The notes under the pieces: model-generated
Told to the model about the DNA's origin: nothing
Databases searched by the model: none
What the model saw: the letters and a program-made list of their open reading frames with translations, nothing else
Shown: positions 48,963-60,016 of the stretch, one piece after another
How positions within the stretch are numbered: position 1 is the stretch's first letter
How the letters are laid out: every line of letters begins with the position of its first letter
Assembly (NCBI RefSeq): GCF_022818495.1
Contig: NZ_CP089291.1
Span: 3,055,501 to 3,119,500, forward strand
DNA from: Fodinisporobacter ferrooxydans
GTDB taxonomy: Bacteria > Bacillota > Bacilli > Tumebacillales > MYW30-H2
Direction: 5' to 3'
DNA: 64,000 nt
Program-made: the position numbers and the translations under genes

Positions 48963-49032
48963 TTCGAACTACCGTTTCAGTGGGCAAGGCAGCGGCAGCC
49001 GCCTATTCGTGCGATCGTGTCAACAGCTGCAG

Positions 49033-49062
49033 TTGCTTTTGCATTTGAATGTCTGGTACTAT
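49033..49062 (+). promoter_or_regulatory. Promoter of ileS with flanking dyad
   Basis: TTGCTT (49033-49038), 18-bp spacer and TACTAT (49057-49062) preceded by TGG (extended -10). The 9-bp arms CATTTGAAT (49042-49050) and ATTCAAATG (49072-49080) enclose the -10 region and predicted start site. Confidence 0.5.
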
Positions 49063-49132
49063 ATAAAGGATATTCAAATGGGGACGACGAGATCGTTTCG
49101 TTTTCGCGTGAATGCTTACAATTGATACATAT

Positions 49133-49345
49133 CGATAACGTCGAGGAAGACAGTCATTCAGGGATCCGGACAGAGAGCTGGGAAAAGGTGTGAGCCCGGT
49201 ACGGTAATCGAATGTGATCACCTTCTGAGTTATCGTCGGATGAGCCGCGATACAGGCGAAAAGCGGTTCTGCTTAGCAGAACAATTAGGGTGGTACCACG
49301 GGAATTGGAAACCTCTCGTCCCTTCGGATGATGAGGTTTTTTTCT
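49133..49345 (+). promoter_or_regulatory. T-box leader of ileS (tRNA-Ile riboswitch)
   Basis: Stem I is closed by CGATAAC (49133-49139) and GTTATCG (49229-49235). A likely specifier codon ATC (Ile) sits in GTGATCACC at about 49215-49223. The T-box sequence TTAGGGTGGTACCACGG spans 49286-49302 and pairs with the uncharged tRNA end. The terminator stem AAACCTC (49309-49315) / GAGGTTT (49333-49339) is followed by T residues. Uncharged tRNA-Ile should favour readthrough into ileS. Confidence 0.92.
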
Positions 49346-49387
49346 ATTTTACAGGCGCAACAATTCAAGGAGGACAGTGAGGACAGT

Positions 49388-52162
49388 ATGGATTTTGCAA
49401 AAACACTAAACTTGCCACAAACGGATTTCCCAATGCGCGGGAATTTGCCGCAAAGAGAACCACAGATTCAAGAACGTTGGGAACAATTTGATCTTTATAA
49501 CAAAGTTCAGGAAAAACGACGAGGAAAAGAGAAGTTTATTTTGCATGACGGGCCGCCATACGCCAATGGAGATATTCACCTTGGGCATGCCTTGAATAAA
49601 ATCATCAAAGACATCATCGTGAAGTTCAAAACCATGGATGGGTACGACTCTCCCTATGTACCTGGATGGGATACGCACGGTTTGCCCATTGAACATGCGA
49701 TCATTACAAAGAAGGGCATTAACCGTCGGGAAGTATCTGTCGTAGACTTCCGTGAAATGTGCAAACAGTATGCCCTTGATTTTATCGAACGGCAAAAAGG
49801 CCAATTTAAACGGTTAGGCGTAAGAGGAGATTGGGTCAATCCGTACATTACATTAAAGCCGGAATACGAAGCAAGCCAAATCCGCGTATTCGGGGAAATG
49901 GCGAAAAAAGGATATATTTATAAAGGGTTAAAGCCTGTGTATTGGTGCGCTTCTTGTGAAACGGCTTTGGCAGAAGCGGAAATCGAATATCATGACAAAA
50001 CATCGCCAAGTGTCTACGTAACATTTGATGTGACAGACGGGAAGCAAGTGTTGCCGGCTGGTTCGAAAATCGTCATCTGGACGACGACGCCATGGACGAT
50101 TCCGGCGAATGTGGCAATTGCCCTGGGACCGGATTTTGAGTATGAAGCGGTTCGCGCAGGTGGCCAAATTCTCTTGTTTGCATCTGCACTGCGGGATTCT
50201 GTATTGAAAGCCGCCGGGTTGTCCGGTGCATCTGTGGAACAACTGGGGACCTGGAAAGGCAGAGAGCTGGAGGGTGTGGTTGCTGCACATCCATTGTTTG
50301 ACAGACAATCTGTCGTAGTCTTGGGCGATCATGTAACACTGGATGCCGGTACGGGATGCGTGCATACGGCTCCTGGCCACGGGATGGAAGACTATGAAGT
50401 AGGGTTAAAATATCAATTGCCGATCTTGGCGCCGATCGACGATCAGGGCAAATTTACGTCAGAAGCGGGCGCATACCAAGGACAATTCTATTTGAAAGCA
50501 AATCAGGCCATCCGCAATGATTTGCAGGCGTCCGGGCATTTATTGACAGATCAATCGATTTCCCACCAATATCCACATTGCTGGCGTTGCAAAAATCCGG
50601 TGATGTTCCGGGCGACTGAACAATGGTTTGCATCGATCGACAAATTCCGCGAACAATTGCTGCAACAAATTGCAGAAGTGGAATGGATTCCAGGCTGGGG
50701 ACAGCAGCGCTTGCACAATATGATGGCAGATCGTCAGGATTGGTGTATTTCGAGGCAGCGGGTATGGGGTGTGCCGATTCCGATTTTCTACTGCAGGGAC
50801 TGCAACAAGGAATTGATTACAGACGAAACCATCGAACATGTGGCGAATTTGTTTGCGGAGCATGGATCACAGGTGTGGTTTGCGCGGGAGGCGGAAGATC
50901 TCTTGCCGCCAAATACGGTTTGCAGTTGCGGACATACCCATTTCCGCAAAGAAACGGACATTATGGATGTTTGGTTCGATTCCGGTTCCAGCCATGCGGC
51001 TGTTTTGGCAAACCGTCCGGAATTGCGCTGGCCGGCTGACTTGTATTTTGAAGGATCCGACCAATATCGCGGCTGGTTTAACTCTTCTTTATCCACGGCA
51101 GTTGCCGTAAAAGGCCAGGCGCCATATCGCACCGTCTTGTCGCATGGATTTGTGTTGGATGGAGAAGGCCGGAAAATGTCCAAAAGTTTGGGCAATGTGG
51201 TCGACCCATTAAAAGTCATGCAGCAATTGGGCGCCGATATTTTACGGTTATGGGTGGCGTCTGTCGATTATCGCTCGGATGTGCGCGTCTCTGATGCGAT
51301 TTTAAAGCAAGTGGCGGAAGTATACCGCAAAATCCGCAATACGTTCCGATATTTGCTGGGGAATTTGTTCGACTTTGATGCGGGCAAGAATCTCGTGCAA
51401 AAGCTGGACATGCCGGAAATCGATCGCTATACATTAAACAAGCTGGAACGGGTCGAAGAGCGGTGCTTGAAAGCGTACCGGGATTATGAATTTCACATTG
51501 TGTATCACGCAGTGCACAATTTCTGTACGGTCGATTTAAGCCAATTTTATTTGGATGTTTTGAAAGACCGCTTGTATACATCGCTGCCGAACTCGACCGC
51601 CCGGCGCAGCGCCCAAACGGTTCTCTACCATACACTGCATAGTCTCGTGCGGATCATGGCGCCGATTTTGACACATACGGCAGACGAAGTTTGGCAGTAC
51701 ATGCAAGGGAACGCATATGAAAGTGTCCAATTTGCCGGCTATGATGAACTTCTGACCGGATGGAAAGATGACGAGCTGGAGAAGAAGTGGGCGAATATTT
51801 TAAGAGTTCGCGATGAAATCGCCAAAGCATTGGAAACTGCGAGAAAAGACAAGCGGATTGGTCAATCCTTAGAAGCTTTTGTTGAAATTTATCCGGATAC
51901 GAAGACATTCGACATTTTGCAAGGCGTCGATCAGCTTGACAAAGTGCTGATCGTGTCGAAAGCGCAAGTGTATCAGCCGGATGCAGAGGTTCCGGCAGAT
52001 GCTGCAAGGTTGGAAGGGCTGGCTGTCCGCGTATCGGCAGCGCCGGGGGAAAAGTGTGAACGCTGCTGGGTGATTCTCGAGGATGTCCATGCACATGATG
52101 AGTTGGGGATGCTGTGTCCGTCTTGTGCATCGACACTTGACCAGATGGAACAGGAGATCTGA
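49388..52162 (+). CDS. ileS: Isoleucyl-tRNA synthetase
   Basis: Charges tRNA-Ile. The 924-residue class I synthetase opens with the bacterial-type [20 protein letters not shown]. It has the HIGH motif as HLGH (64-67) in [15 protein letters not shown], the CP1 editing domain ([35 protein letters not shown]), [23 protein letters not shown], and KMSKS at about 596-600 in [10 protein letters not shown]. The C-terminal zinc site is CERCW...CPSC. This is the short-type IleS typical of Bacilli. Start ATG 49388 has GAGG 5 nt upstream; a stronger AAGGAGG is 16 nt away. Confidence 0.96.
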   Translation: MDFAKTLNLPQTDFPMRGNLPQREPQIQERWEQFDLYNKVQEKRRGKEKFILHDGPPYANGDIHLGHALNKIIKDIIVKFKTMDGYDSPYVPGWDTHGLPIEHAIITKKGINRREVSVVDFREMCKQYALDFIERQKGQFKRLGVRGDWVNPYITLKPEYEASQIRVFGEMAKKGYIYKGLKPVYWCASCETALAEAEIEYHDKTSPSVYVTFDVTDGKQVLPAGSKIVIWTTTPWTIPANVAIALGPDFEYEAVRAGGQILLFASALRDSVLKAAGLSGASVEQLGTWKGRELEGVVAAHPLFDRQSVVVLGDHVTLDAGTGCVHTAPGHGMEDYEVGLKYQLPILAPIDDQGKFTSEAGAYQGQFYLKANQAIRNDLQASGHLLTDQSISHQYPHCWRCKNPVMFRATEQWFASIDKFREQLLQQIAEVEWIPGWGQQRLHNMMADRQDWCISRQRVWGVPIPIFYCRDCNKELITDETIEHVANLFAEHGSQVWFAREAEDLLPPNTVCSCGHTHFRKETDIMDVWFDSGSSHAAVLANRPELRWPADLYFEGSDQYRGWFNSSLSTAVAVKGQAPYRTVLSHGFVLDGEGRKMSKSLGNVVDPLKVMQQLGADILRLWVASVDYRSDVRVSDAILKQVAEVYRKIRNTFRYLLGNLFDFDAGKNLVQKLDMPEIDRYTLNKLERVEERCLKAYRDYEFHIVYHAVHNFCTVDLSQFYLDVLKDRLYTSLPNSTARRSAQTVLYHTLHSLVRIMAPILTHTADEVWQYMQGNAYESVQFAGYDELLTGWKDDELEKKWANILRVRDEIAKALETARKDKRIGQSLEAFVEIYPDTKTFDILQGVDQLDKVLIVSKAQVYQPDAEVPADAARLEGLAVRVSAAPGEKCERCWVILEDVHAHDELGMLCPSCASTLDQMEQEI

Positions 52163-52183
52163 ATTTGCGAATGCAACATACAA

Positions 52184-52216
52184 AAAAGCCGCGTCTCGGC
52201 AGGAGGCGCGGCTTTT
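52184..52216. terminator. Bidirectional terminator after ileS
   Basis: AAAAGCCGCG (52184-52193) pairs with CGCGGCTTTT (52207-52216). A T run follows on the forward strand and the A run gives T residues on the reverse strand, so it can serve ileS and the convergent small gene. Confidence 0.85.
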
Positions 52217-52256
52217 CTTATCGTACTCATTGTACTTATTTCTCTAGCCGATTGTA

Positions 52257-52436
52257 CTAGCCAATCAATTTTACACTGATAAACAAAAAGATGCCTAAAA
52301 GCAGGATGCCAAAAAAATAAGGAGTGCCATGTATTTGATAGTGGAACACCATTTTTGTTGCAAAACTTGCAGCGATTCCGGTGCCCCCGATCCAAAAGCA
52401 GATAGATGCCAAGCTCTGTATACGCTCTCGCTTCAT
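52257..52436 (-). CDS. Small two-pass membrane protein (59 aa)
   Basis: On the reverse strand ATG 52436 is 9 nt after GGAAAGGA. The product reads MKRERIQSLASICFWIGGTG, then IAASFATKMVFHYQIHGTPY and FFGILLLGIFLFISVKLIG. It has a basic start and two hydrophobic segments separated by a polar HYQIHGTPY loop. Two in-frame ATGs upstream (52445 and beyond) are too close to or ahead of the site. No family is recognised. It lies tail to tail with ileS, downstream of a shared terminator. Confidence 0.6.
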   Translation of the reverse strand: MKRERIQSLASICFWIGGTGIAASFATKMVFHYQIHGTPYFFGILLLGIFLFISVKLIG

Positions 52437-52613
52437 CAGAATCATTCCTTTCCAAAAGAGAGACGTATGAAAGTAATTGATTTGAAACAAGTGTAGTATA
52501 TCTGACCACATGTGAAAAGCGGATTGGCAGCTGCAATTTGACTATCTTATGAACATTCCACAGAATAGATTTCCATGGAAAGGTAAAAACTAGCGCACAT
52601 AGGGGGGACTTGT

Positions 52614-52940
52614 GTGAACGAGCAAACGCGTGGGGATCATAAGGTCAGTGCCAAAGGAGCAGAATTGGAAAGACAGTTGGAAAAGCTTGCGGGATACATG
52701 GAACGGATCAATTTGGGCGACTATATCCAATTGATCAATCGCCCAAGGCGGTTGGTCTGGATCAATTTTATCAGCGGCCTTGCGCGCGGTGTCGGTATCG
52801 GTATCGGGTTTACGGTATTGGCGGCTCTTTTCGTCTATACGCTGCAGGCGTTGGAAGTGTTGAATCTTCCCATTGTCGGTACATTTATTGCCGATTTGGT
52901 GCGGATCGTGCAAGCCCAGCTACATACCCCCACAACATAG
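52614..52940 (+). CDS. DUF5665-family membrane protein
   Basis: A 108-residue protein with a polar N-terminus containing GAELERQLEKLAGYMERINL and GDYIQLINRPRRLVWINFIS, then one hydrophobic segment (GLARGVGIGIGFTVLAALFVY). The RPRRL...NF..G..RG.G...GFT arrangement is characteristic of DUF5665 proteins of Bacilli. Function is unknown. GTG 52614 follows a run of six G residues. yteA follows after 18 nt, suggesting cotranscription. Confidence 0.78.
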   Translation: MNEQTRGDHKVSAKGAELERQLEKLAGYMERINLGDYIQLINRPRRLVWINFISGLARGVGIGIGFTVLAALFVYTLQALEVLNLPIVGTFIADLVRIVQAQLHTPTT

Positions 52941-52958
52941 GGAAAGGAGCATCTGTGA

Positions 52959-53636
52959 ATGTTGACAACAGAACAACTTCAAGTGTTGCGAGAGCGGCTT
53001 TTACAAGAGCGGGATGAACGAAACCGAAAATTGGAAAATACAGATGCCTATGGTTTAGCAACACAAATGCGTGATTCCCTGGGAGAATTGTCGATGTATG
53101 ACAATCATCCGGCAGATATCGGCGATGAGTTATTTGAACGGGGCAAGGATCTTGCTTTGCGGGAAGCGGATTCCCTCTCGCTCGAACGGATCGATCAGGC
53201 GCTTGGGCGGATGGAGGACGGAACATACGGGATCTGCGAACAGTGCGGAGAGCCCATTTCCTTTGCGCGTTTGCAAGCAGAGCCCGCAGCCGCCCGATGT
53301 ATCGATTGCCAGGAAATCTTGGAGTCGAATACTGTGGAAAACAATCGTCCGGTGGAAGAAAATTTTTTATTCCCCGGATATGGAAGGACAAATCTGGATA
53401 CACAAGACCAAACGGGATTCGATGGGGAAGACTCCTGGCAGGCAGTTGACCGATTCAACCAAATTCCCAATTATGAAAACAACTACAACGATATTGAATA
53501 TGATGACAATGAAGGAATTGTGGAAGATACCGATCGAATTACAAATCAAATGTACATCGATCAATTGCCGGACAAGCCCCAATACACGTTGTTGGTGGAT
53601 GAATATACGTTGCCGGAAGAAGATACGGAACGTTAA
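52959..53636 (+). CDS. yteA: YteA-type DksA/TraR zinc-finger protein
   Basis: A 225-residue protein with an N-terminal coiled coil (LRERLLQERDERNRKLENTD), the acidic block HPADIGDELFERGKDLALRE, and the C4 zinc finger CEQCGEP...CIDC (about 91-115), as in DksA/TraR proteins. The long acidic C-terminal tail (DTEDRITNQ-type, TLPEEDTER) fits the YteA/YocK branch of Bacilli. DksA relatives bind RNA polymerase; the role of YteA is not defined. ATG 52959 is 9 nt after AAAGGAG. Confidence 0.88.
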   Translation: MLTTEQLQVLRERLLQERDERNRKLENTDAYGLATQMRDSLGELSMYDNHPADIGDELFERGKDLALREADSLSLERIDQALGRMEDGTYGICEQCGEPISFARLQAEPAAARCIDCQEILESNTVENNRPVEENFLFPGYGRTNLDTQDQTGFDGEDSWQAVDRFNQIPNYENNYNDIEYDDNEGIVEDTDRITNQMYIDQLPDKPQYTLLVDEYTLPEEDTER

Positions 53637-53721
53637 ATTTGCCGCATGTTGTCCCCGTTCGCATTCCTGTGTTAAAATGGCAACGCCTAGGTACGCAGGA
53701 AGACAAGACGAGGTGACTCCT

Positions 53722-54207
53722 ATGTTTGTATATATCATTGCAATTGTTGTCATTGCGATTGATCAATGGTTAAAATTTTTAGTCAAGTTTCACATGCAGG
53801 AGGGCCAGACGATCCCGATTCTGGAACCTTTCGTATCGATTACGTCGATTCGAAACCCTGGTGCGGCTTTTGGCATGCTGCAGAATCAGACCTGGTTGTT
53901 TATTCTGATCGCCTGTGCTGTCATTGTGGCAGGGATCGTATTTGAACGGCGCACGTCCCATGAGAATCGGACGCTCCTGCGCTTGGCGATCGGTTTGTTG
54001 GTGGGGGGAGCTATCGGCAACTTAGTTGATCGAATTCTTTATAAAACAGTTGTCGATTATGTCAATGTGCAAATTTTTGTCTTTAATTTTGCCGATGCAG
54101 CGATTACATTTGCCGTTATTTTTTTCCTCATCGACGCGCTTTTCCGAGATGGAAAACAAACGTCAAACTCCCAATCGACAGCAAAGGATGAGGTTGACGA
54201 TGTATAA
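53722..54207 (+). CDS. lspA: Lipoprotein signal peptidase LspA
   Basis: Cleaves signal peptides of diacylglyceryl-modified prolipoproteins in the membrane. The 161-residue protein has four transmembrane segments and the family motifs DQWLKFLV, RNPGAAFGML, GGAIGNLVDRILY with the first catalytic Asp, VVDYVNVQ, and FNFADAAIT with the second catalytic Asp. ATG 53722 follows CGAGGTGACTCC. Open frame extends far upstream through yteA in another frame, which is not coding. Its last 8 nt overlap the pseudouridine synthase start. Confidence 0.95.
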   Translation: MFVYIIAIVVIAIDQWLKFLVKFHMQEGQTIPILEPFVSITSIRNPGAAFGMLQNQTWLFILIACAVIVAGIVFERRTSHENRTLLRLAIGLLVGGAIGNLVDRILYKTVVDYVNVQIFVFNFADAAITFAVIFFLIDALFRDGKQTSNSQSTAKDEVDDV

Positions 54208-55312
54208 GGAGTCAATGCATAAAGAATCAATCCGTAACGAGTCGATGCCAAAACCGACGCGAAAACAACGGACACGTAAAGTTGAAACGGCAGCCGTGGA
54301 AAAAGATGCCGCCCAAGGATTCCATGTTGATCAGGAATTTGACCGGAAACTTGACTGGGAATTTGCTCTGGAATCCTTTGATCTTGACGAATACGCCGGG
54401 GAGCGTTTGGAGCTTTCCATCGGCGGGCAGGAAGCAGGAGAGCGGGTCGACCGGGCCCTTTCCCGTTTGTTGGGGGTTTCCCGCAGCCAGGTGCAAGCAT
54501 GGATTGCGGACGACCGGGTGATTGTCCGCGAAAAGCCGATTCGGGCAAACTATAAAGTGCGGGAAGGGGACCGGGTGCAGATCGATGTTCCGGAGCCGGA
54601 ACCACTGGAAGTTCAGCCGGAAAATATTCCACTGGATATCCTTTTTGAAGATGGGGAAGTCATCGTCGTCAATAAACCTCGGGGCATGGTGGTGCATCCG
54701 GCACCTGGACATCTGCATGGCACGCTTGTCAACGCGATTCTTTACCATTGCAAGGATTTGCCGGGCATCGGCGGTGTGATGCGGCCAGGGATCGTTCATC
54801 GCATCGACAAGGACACTTCCGGGGTACTGATGGTCGCCAAAACAGACCGTGCGCATCAATCCTTGTCCGAACAGTTAAAAGCACATGCGGCACAGCGAAA
54901 GTATATCGCACTTGTTCATGGGCAAGTATTGCACAATCTTGGAACGATCGATGCCGCCATCGGCAGACATCCCGTCCATCGCAAGCAGATGGCGGTTGTG
55001 AAACAAGGCGGACGACATGCGGTTACGCATTTCAGCGTGTTGGAGCATTTTCAAAACTATACGCTGCTGGAACTGAAATTAGAAACCGGCCGCACACATC
55101 AGATTCGCGTACATATGCAGTTCATCGGGCATCCGCTCGCGGGGGATCCGGTATATGGACTGAAAAAAACATTGCCGATCGAAGGGCAGGCACTGCATGC
55201 ACAGACACTTGGTTTTATCCATCCTGCAACAGGCAAATATATGGAGTGGTCTGCGCCGCTGCCGGAGGATATGATTCGCTTGCTCGAGATGCTGCGGTCC
55301 ATGGACTCTTGA
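54200..55312 (+). CDS. rluD: RluD-type 23S rRNA pseudouridine synthase (YlyB) with N-terminal extension
   Basis: An RluA-family enzyme of the lspA-pyrR region (YlyB in B. subtilis). Domains: an extra N-terminal segment of about 80 residues (charged, starting with KES-type repeats), an S4 domain (GERVDRALSRLLGVSRSQVQ), and the synthase domain with VVNKPRGMVVHPAPGH, catalytic Asp in HRIDKDTSGVLMVAKT, and LKLETGRTHQIRVHM. Length is 370, against about 300 usual, because of the extension. ATG 54200 has GAGG 6 nt upstream and overlaps lspA by 8 nt. A shorter form starting later cannot be excluded. Confidence 0.9.
   Translation: MYKESMHKESIRNESMPKPTRKQRTRKVETAAVEKDAAQGFHVDQEFDRKLDWEFALESFDLDEYAGERLELSIGGQEAGERVDRALSRLLGVSRSQVQAWIADDRVIVREKPIRANYKVREGDRVQIDVPEPEPLEVQPENIPLDILFEDGEVIVVNKPRGMVVHPAPGHLHGTLVNAILYHCKDLPGIGGVMRPGIVHRIDKDTSGVLMVAKTDRAHQSLSEQLKAHAAQRKYIALVHGQVLHNLGTIDAAIGRHPVHRKQMAVVKQGGRHAVTHFSVLEHFQNYTLLELKLETGRTHQIRVHMQFIGHPLAGDPVYGLKKTLPIEGQALHAQTLGFIHPATGKYMEWSAPLPEDMIRLLEMLRSMDS
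54206..54250 (+). repeat. Three degenerate 15-bp repeats at the start of the rluD-type gene
   Basis: Units AAGGAGTCAATGCAT, AAAGAATCAATCCGT and AACGAGTCGATGCCA lie head to tail, encoding KESMH-KESIR-NESMP. The unit length and AA(G/A)GA(G/A) start resemble the 15-bp repeats at 17983-18042. Confidence 0.65.
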
Positions 55313-55374
55313 TTTCGGACGAATCGACGTTTGCTGCAAGATGGTTTTCGATTTCATGTGTTTTCGATTTTATG

Positions 55375-55403
55375 TTGACGAACCGGCCGAACTTTGCTAA
55401 TGT
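55375..55403 (+). promoter_or_regulatory. Candidate promoter of the pyr operon
   Basis: TTGACG (55375-55380), 17-bp spacer, TAATGT (55398-55403). The -35 is good and the -10 weak. It lies about 40 bp before the first PyrR-binding hairpin. Confidence 0.45.
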
Positions 55404-55445
55404 GTTTGTAGCAATCATGAATATTTTGTCGAATTTCATCACCAG

Positions 55446-57432
<1,987 letters not shown>

Positions 57433-57443
57433 ATCAAATACTT

Positions 57444-57558
57444 CCTTTAAAACCTTCCAGTGAGATGGTAAAGGATCAAACGCAGAAAATGACTCCTTCA
57501 TGTCGGTCATTTTCCATGGCGAACCGCTCCTTACCTTGAAACAGTAAGGAGCTTTTTT
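57444..57558 (+). promoter_or_regulatory. PyrR-dependent attenuator between uraA and pyrB
   Basis: PyrR hairpin: lower stem CCTTT/AAAGG (57444-57448/57470-57474), upper stem ACCTTC/GATGGT with one U-U mismatch, and hexaloop CAGTGA (57458-57463) matching CNGNGA. AAAATGAC/GTCATTTT (57487-57513) forms a middle hairpin. The terminator is GCTCCTTAC (57526-57534)/GTAAGGAGC (57544-57552) followed by six T residues. Confidence 0.87.
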
Positions 57559-57722
57559 GCAAAAGGAGTTTTTTTGCGGCAGTTGGTTAGACGGAGAAGT
57601 CTCAAATGGAATCTGCCTGGATTCACACATGGGAAGTGTGGCGAGTCAAGAGATCGCTTTCCAGGCCGATCGAAACAAAAAGCAAAAGGGATCGCAGCAA
57701 CTTCATACTGGGGGGTTATTTT

Positions 57723-58649
57723 GTGAATACAACACATGCATGTGAACATGTAATCAGCGCCAAACAATTCAATCGTGAACAATTGGACCGGTTATTTCAA
57801 GAAGCCGGTCGGATGCCGATGTATCGCCGCTTATTGGAACGGCCATTGAACGGCAAGATTATGGCTTCCTTATTTTTCGAGCCCAGTACGCGGACGCGTT
57901 TTTCCTTCGAATCTGCGATGATGCGATTGGGCGGCCAGGTGATCAGCACGGAAAATGCGCGGGAATTTTCATCGGCGATCAAAGGGGAGACTTTGGAAGA
58001 TACGATTCGGGTGGTTTCTCAGTATGCGGATGTAATCGTACTGCGGCATTTTGAGCAAGGGGCGGCAAGACGGGCGGCAAGCGTCTCGGAGATTCCGGTG
58101 ATTAATGCGGGAGATGGCGCCGGAGAGCATCCGACGCAGGCATTGCTGGATTTGTACACGATTCAGACAGAGCTTGGCACGATTGACGGAACGCATATCG
58201 TCATGATCGGAGATCTTACATACGGCCGGACGGTACATTCCTTGTCCATGCTGTTGACAAATTATCGGGACATTCGCGTCACATACGTATCGCCGCCGCA
58301 AACCCAAATTCCGGCACACGTCAGAGAAGAGATTGCAGCAAAAGGGATTCGGGTGGTGGAGACGGATGATTTGGTGAAAGCCGTGCAAGATGCGGATGTG
58401 CTCTATCAAACCCGTGTTCAGAAAGAACGTTTTCCGTCATTGGAAGTGTATGAAGAAGTAAAAGGGAAATATGTGATCGATCCGCACATGATGGAACATT
58501 TGCAACAGCATGCCATCATCATGCATCCATTGCCGCGGGCCGGCGAGATATTGCCGGAAGTCGATCAAGACCCTCGTGCCGCCTACTTTCGTCAGGCCAA
58601 AAACGGCGTAGACGTGCGAATGGCTTTGCTGCTGAAATGCTGTCTATGA
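57723..58649 (+). CDS. pyrB: Aspartate carbamoyltransferase catalytic chain
   Basis: PyrB condenses aspartate with carbamoyl phosphate in the second step of UMP synthesis. The 308-residue protein has the carbamoyl-phosphate motif FFEPSTRTRFSFE, GAGEHPTQALLD, MIGDLTYGRTVHSLSMLL, YQTRVQKERF, and the aspartate-site block HPLPRAGEI. No regulatory pyrI is present, as is normal in Bacilli. GTG 57723 follows GGGGGG; an in-frame ATG at 57606 precedes it but gives an odd N-terminus. About 150 nt separate it from the attenuator terminator. Confidence 0.95.
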   Translation: MNTTHACEHVISAKQFNREQLDRLFQEAGRMPMYRRLLERPLNGKIMASLFFEPSTRTRFSFESAMMRLGGQVISTENAREFSSAIKGETLEDTIRVVSQYADVIVLRHFEQGAARRAASVSEIPVINAGDGAGEHPTQALLDLYTIQTELGTIDGTHIVMIGDLTYGRTVHSLSMLLTNYRDIRVTYVSPPQTQIPAHVREEIAAKGIRVVETDDLVKAVQDADVLYQTRVQKERFPSLEVYEEVKGKYVIDPHMMEHLQQHAIIMHPLPRAGEILPEVDQDPRAAYFRQAKNGVDVRMALLLKCCL

Positions 58650-58706
58650 TAATAAAGGAATGAGGCGGATGCTGTTTCACCGCAAATAGTAGGAGGAGGA
58701 AAAAGT

Positions 58707-59981
58707 ATGGGATACGTTTTGAAACATGGCACGATCATTGGCGAAAATACACGGCTGGAACAAGTGGATGTTCTGGTCGAAGGCAATCGAATCAAGCAAA
58801 TCGGGATTGACATTGACAGCACAGGACATACGCTGATCGATTGTACGAATTTGTTTATCAGCCCTGGATTTATCGATATGCATGTACATTTGCGCGAACC
58901 GGGCTTTGAATATAAAGAAACGATCGAGTCGGGGTCAAAAGCAGCAGCAGCCGGCGGGTTTACAACAGTCGCATGTATGCCGAATACCAGACCGGCGACG
59001 GATAACGCTGACATCGTACGCTTTATTATCGAGCAGGCGAACAAGCACGGGTATGCCCGCGTATTGCCGATTGCAGCGATCACTGCCGGGCAAAAAGGGG
59101 AAGAATTGACGGATATTCCAGCATTGAAAGAAGCAGGCGCTGTCGGGCTGTCGGATGACGGCCGCGGGGTGCAGCGGGCGGACCGGATGAAGCGGGCGAT
59201 GGAGATCGCCAAACAATATGACATGCCGTTGATCATTCATGCGGAAGATGAGACACTTTCCGGCAAAGGCTGCATGAACGCCGGAGAAGCGGCAGAGCGG
59301 TTGGGACTGCCGGGGATACCGGATGATGCGGAAGCGGTGATGGTGGCACGGGATATCGTTTTGGCGGAAGTCACCGGCGCACATTTGCATGTGTGCCATG
59401 TGAGCGCGAAATCCGTGATCGAATTGATCCGCTATGCAAAAGGACGGGGGCTGCCGGTAACCGGAGAAGTGGCGCCGCACCATCTATTGTTGACAGATGA
59501 TCAAATCGACCCCGATAATTCCGATTGGAAAGTGAACCCGCCGCTGCGGACAAAGCGGGATCGAGAGGCATGCATCGAAGCGTTTCTCGACGGCACATTG
59601 GATATCGTTGCGACAGATCATGCGCCGCACAGTGTGGAAGAGAAACAAAAACCGTTTACGGAAGCGCCTTTTGGCATGGTAGGCTTGGAAATCGCCTTTC
59701 CCTTGATGTATACACATTTTGTGAAAACAGGCCGCATGACGCTGAATGAATTGGTCGACCGCATGGCAACGAGGCCGGCGAAGCTGTTCAAGCTCCAAGG
59801 CGGACGGATCCAACCGGGTGAACCAGCCGATTTGACCGTTCTCGATTTGCATGCGACAAAAGTGATTGACCCTGCATCCTTCCTGTCCAAAGGGAAAAAT
59901 ACGCCCTTTGCCGGACAAAAGGCACAAGGCTGGCCGGTGTTGACAATGGTCGATGGCGTTGTTTCTTTTGATGCCAGATAA
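58707..59981 (+). CDS. pyrC: Dihydroorotase PyrC
   Basis: Closes carbamoyl aspartate to dihydroorotate. The 424-residue class I amidohydrolase has the zinc motif DMHVHLREPG, ETIESGSKAAAAGGFT, the MPNTRPATD loop, HAEDETL and HVCHVS histidines, and the catalytic TDHAPHSVEEK. The ATG follows GGAGGAGGAAAAAGT. It lies 57 nt after pyrB and 36 nt before carA. Confidence 0.96.
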   Translation: MGYVLKHGTIIGENTRLEQVDVLVEGNRIKQIGIDIDSTGHTLIDCTNLFISPGFIDMHVHLREPGFEYKETIESGSKAAAAGGFTTVACMPNTRPATDNADIVRFIIEQANKHGYARVLPIAAITAGQKGEELTDIPALKEAGAVGLSDDGRGVQRADRMKRAMEIAKQYDMPLIIHAEDETLSGKGCMNAGEAAERLGLPGIPDDAEAVMVARDIVLAEVTGAHLHVCHVSAKSVIELIRYAKGRGLPVTGEVAPHHLLLTDDQIDPDNSDWKVNPPLRTKRDREACIEAFLDGTLDIVATDHAPHSVEEKQKPFTEAPFGMVGLEIAFPLMYTHFVKTGRMTLNELVDRMATRPAKLFKLQGGRIQPGEPADLTVLDLHATKVIDPASFLSKGKNTPFAGQKAQGWPVLTMVDGVVSFDAR

Positions 59982-60016
59982 GACAGCAAGAACGAAACAC
60001 AAGGAGAGTGAAATCG

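Noticed and set aside
53071-53721. Long N-terminal extension of the lspA frame through yteA
   Set aside because: Overlaps yteA in another frame; lspA's own ATG with a GAGGTGA site starts exactly at the family N-terminus.
57606-57722. N-terminal extension of pyrB to an upstream ATG
   Set aside because: The added 39 residues do not look like ATCase and the GTG at 57723 has a strong site; the region belongs to the leader.
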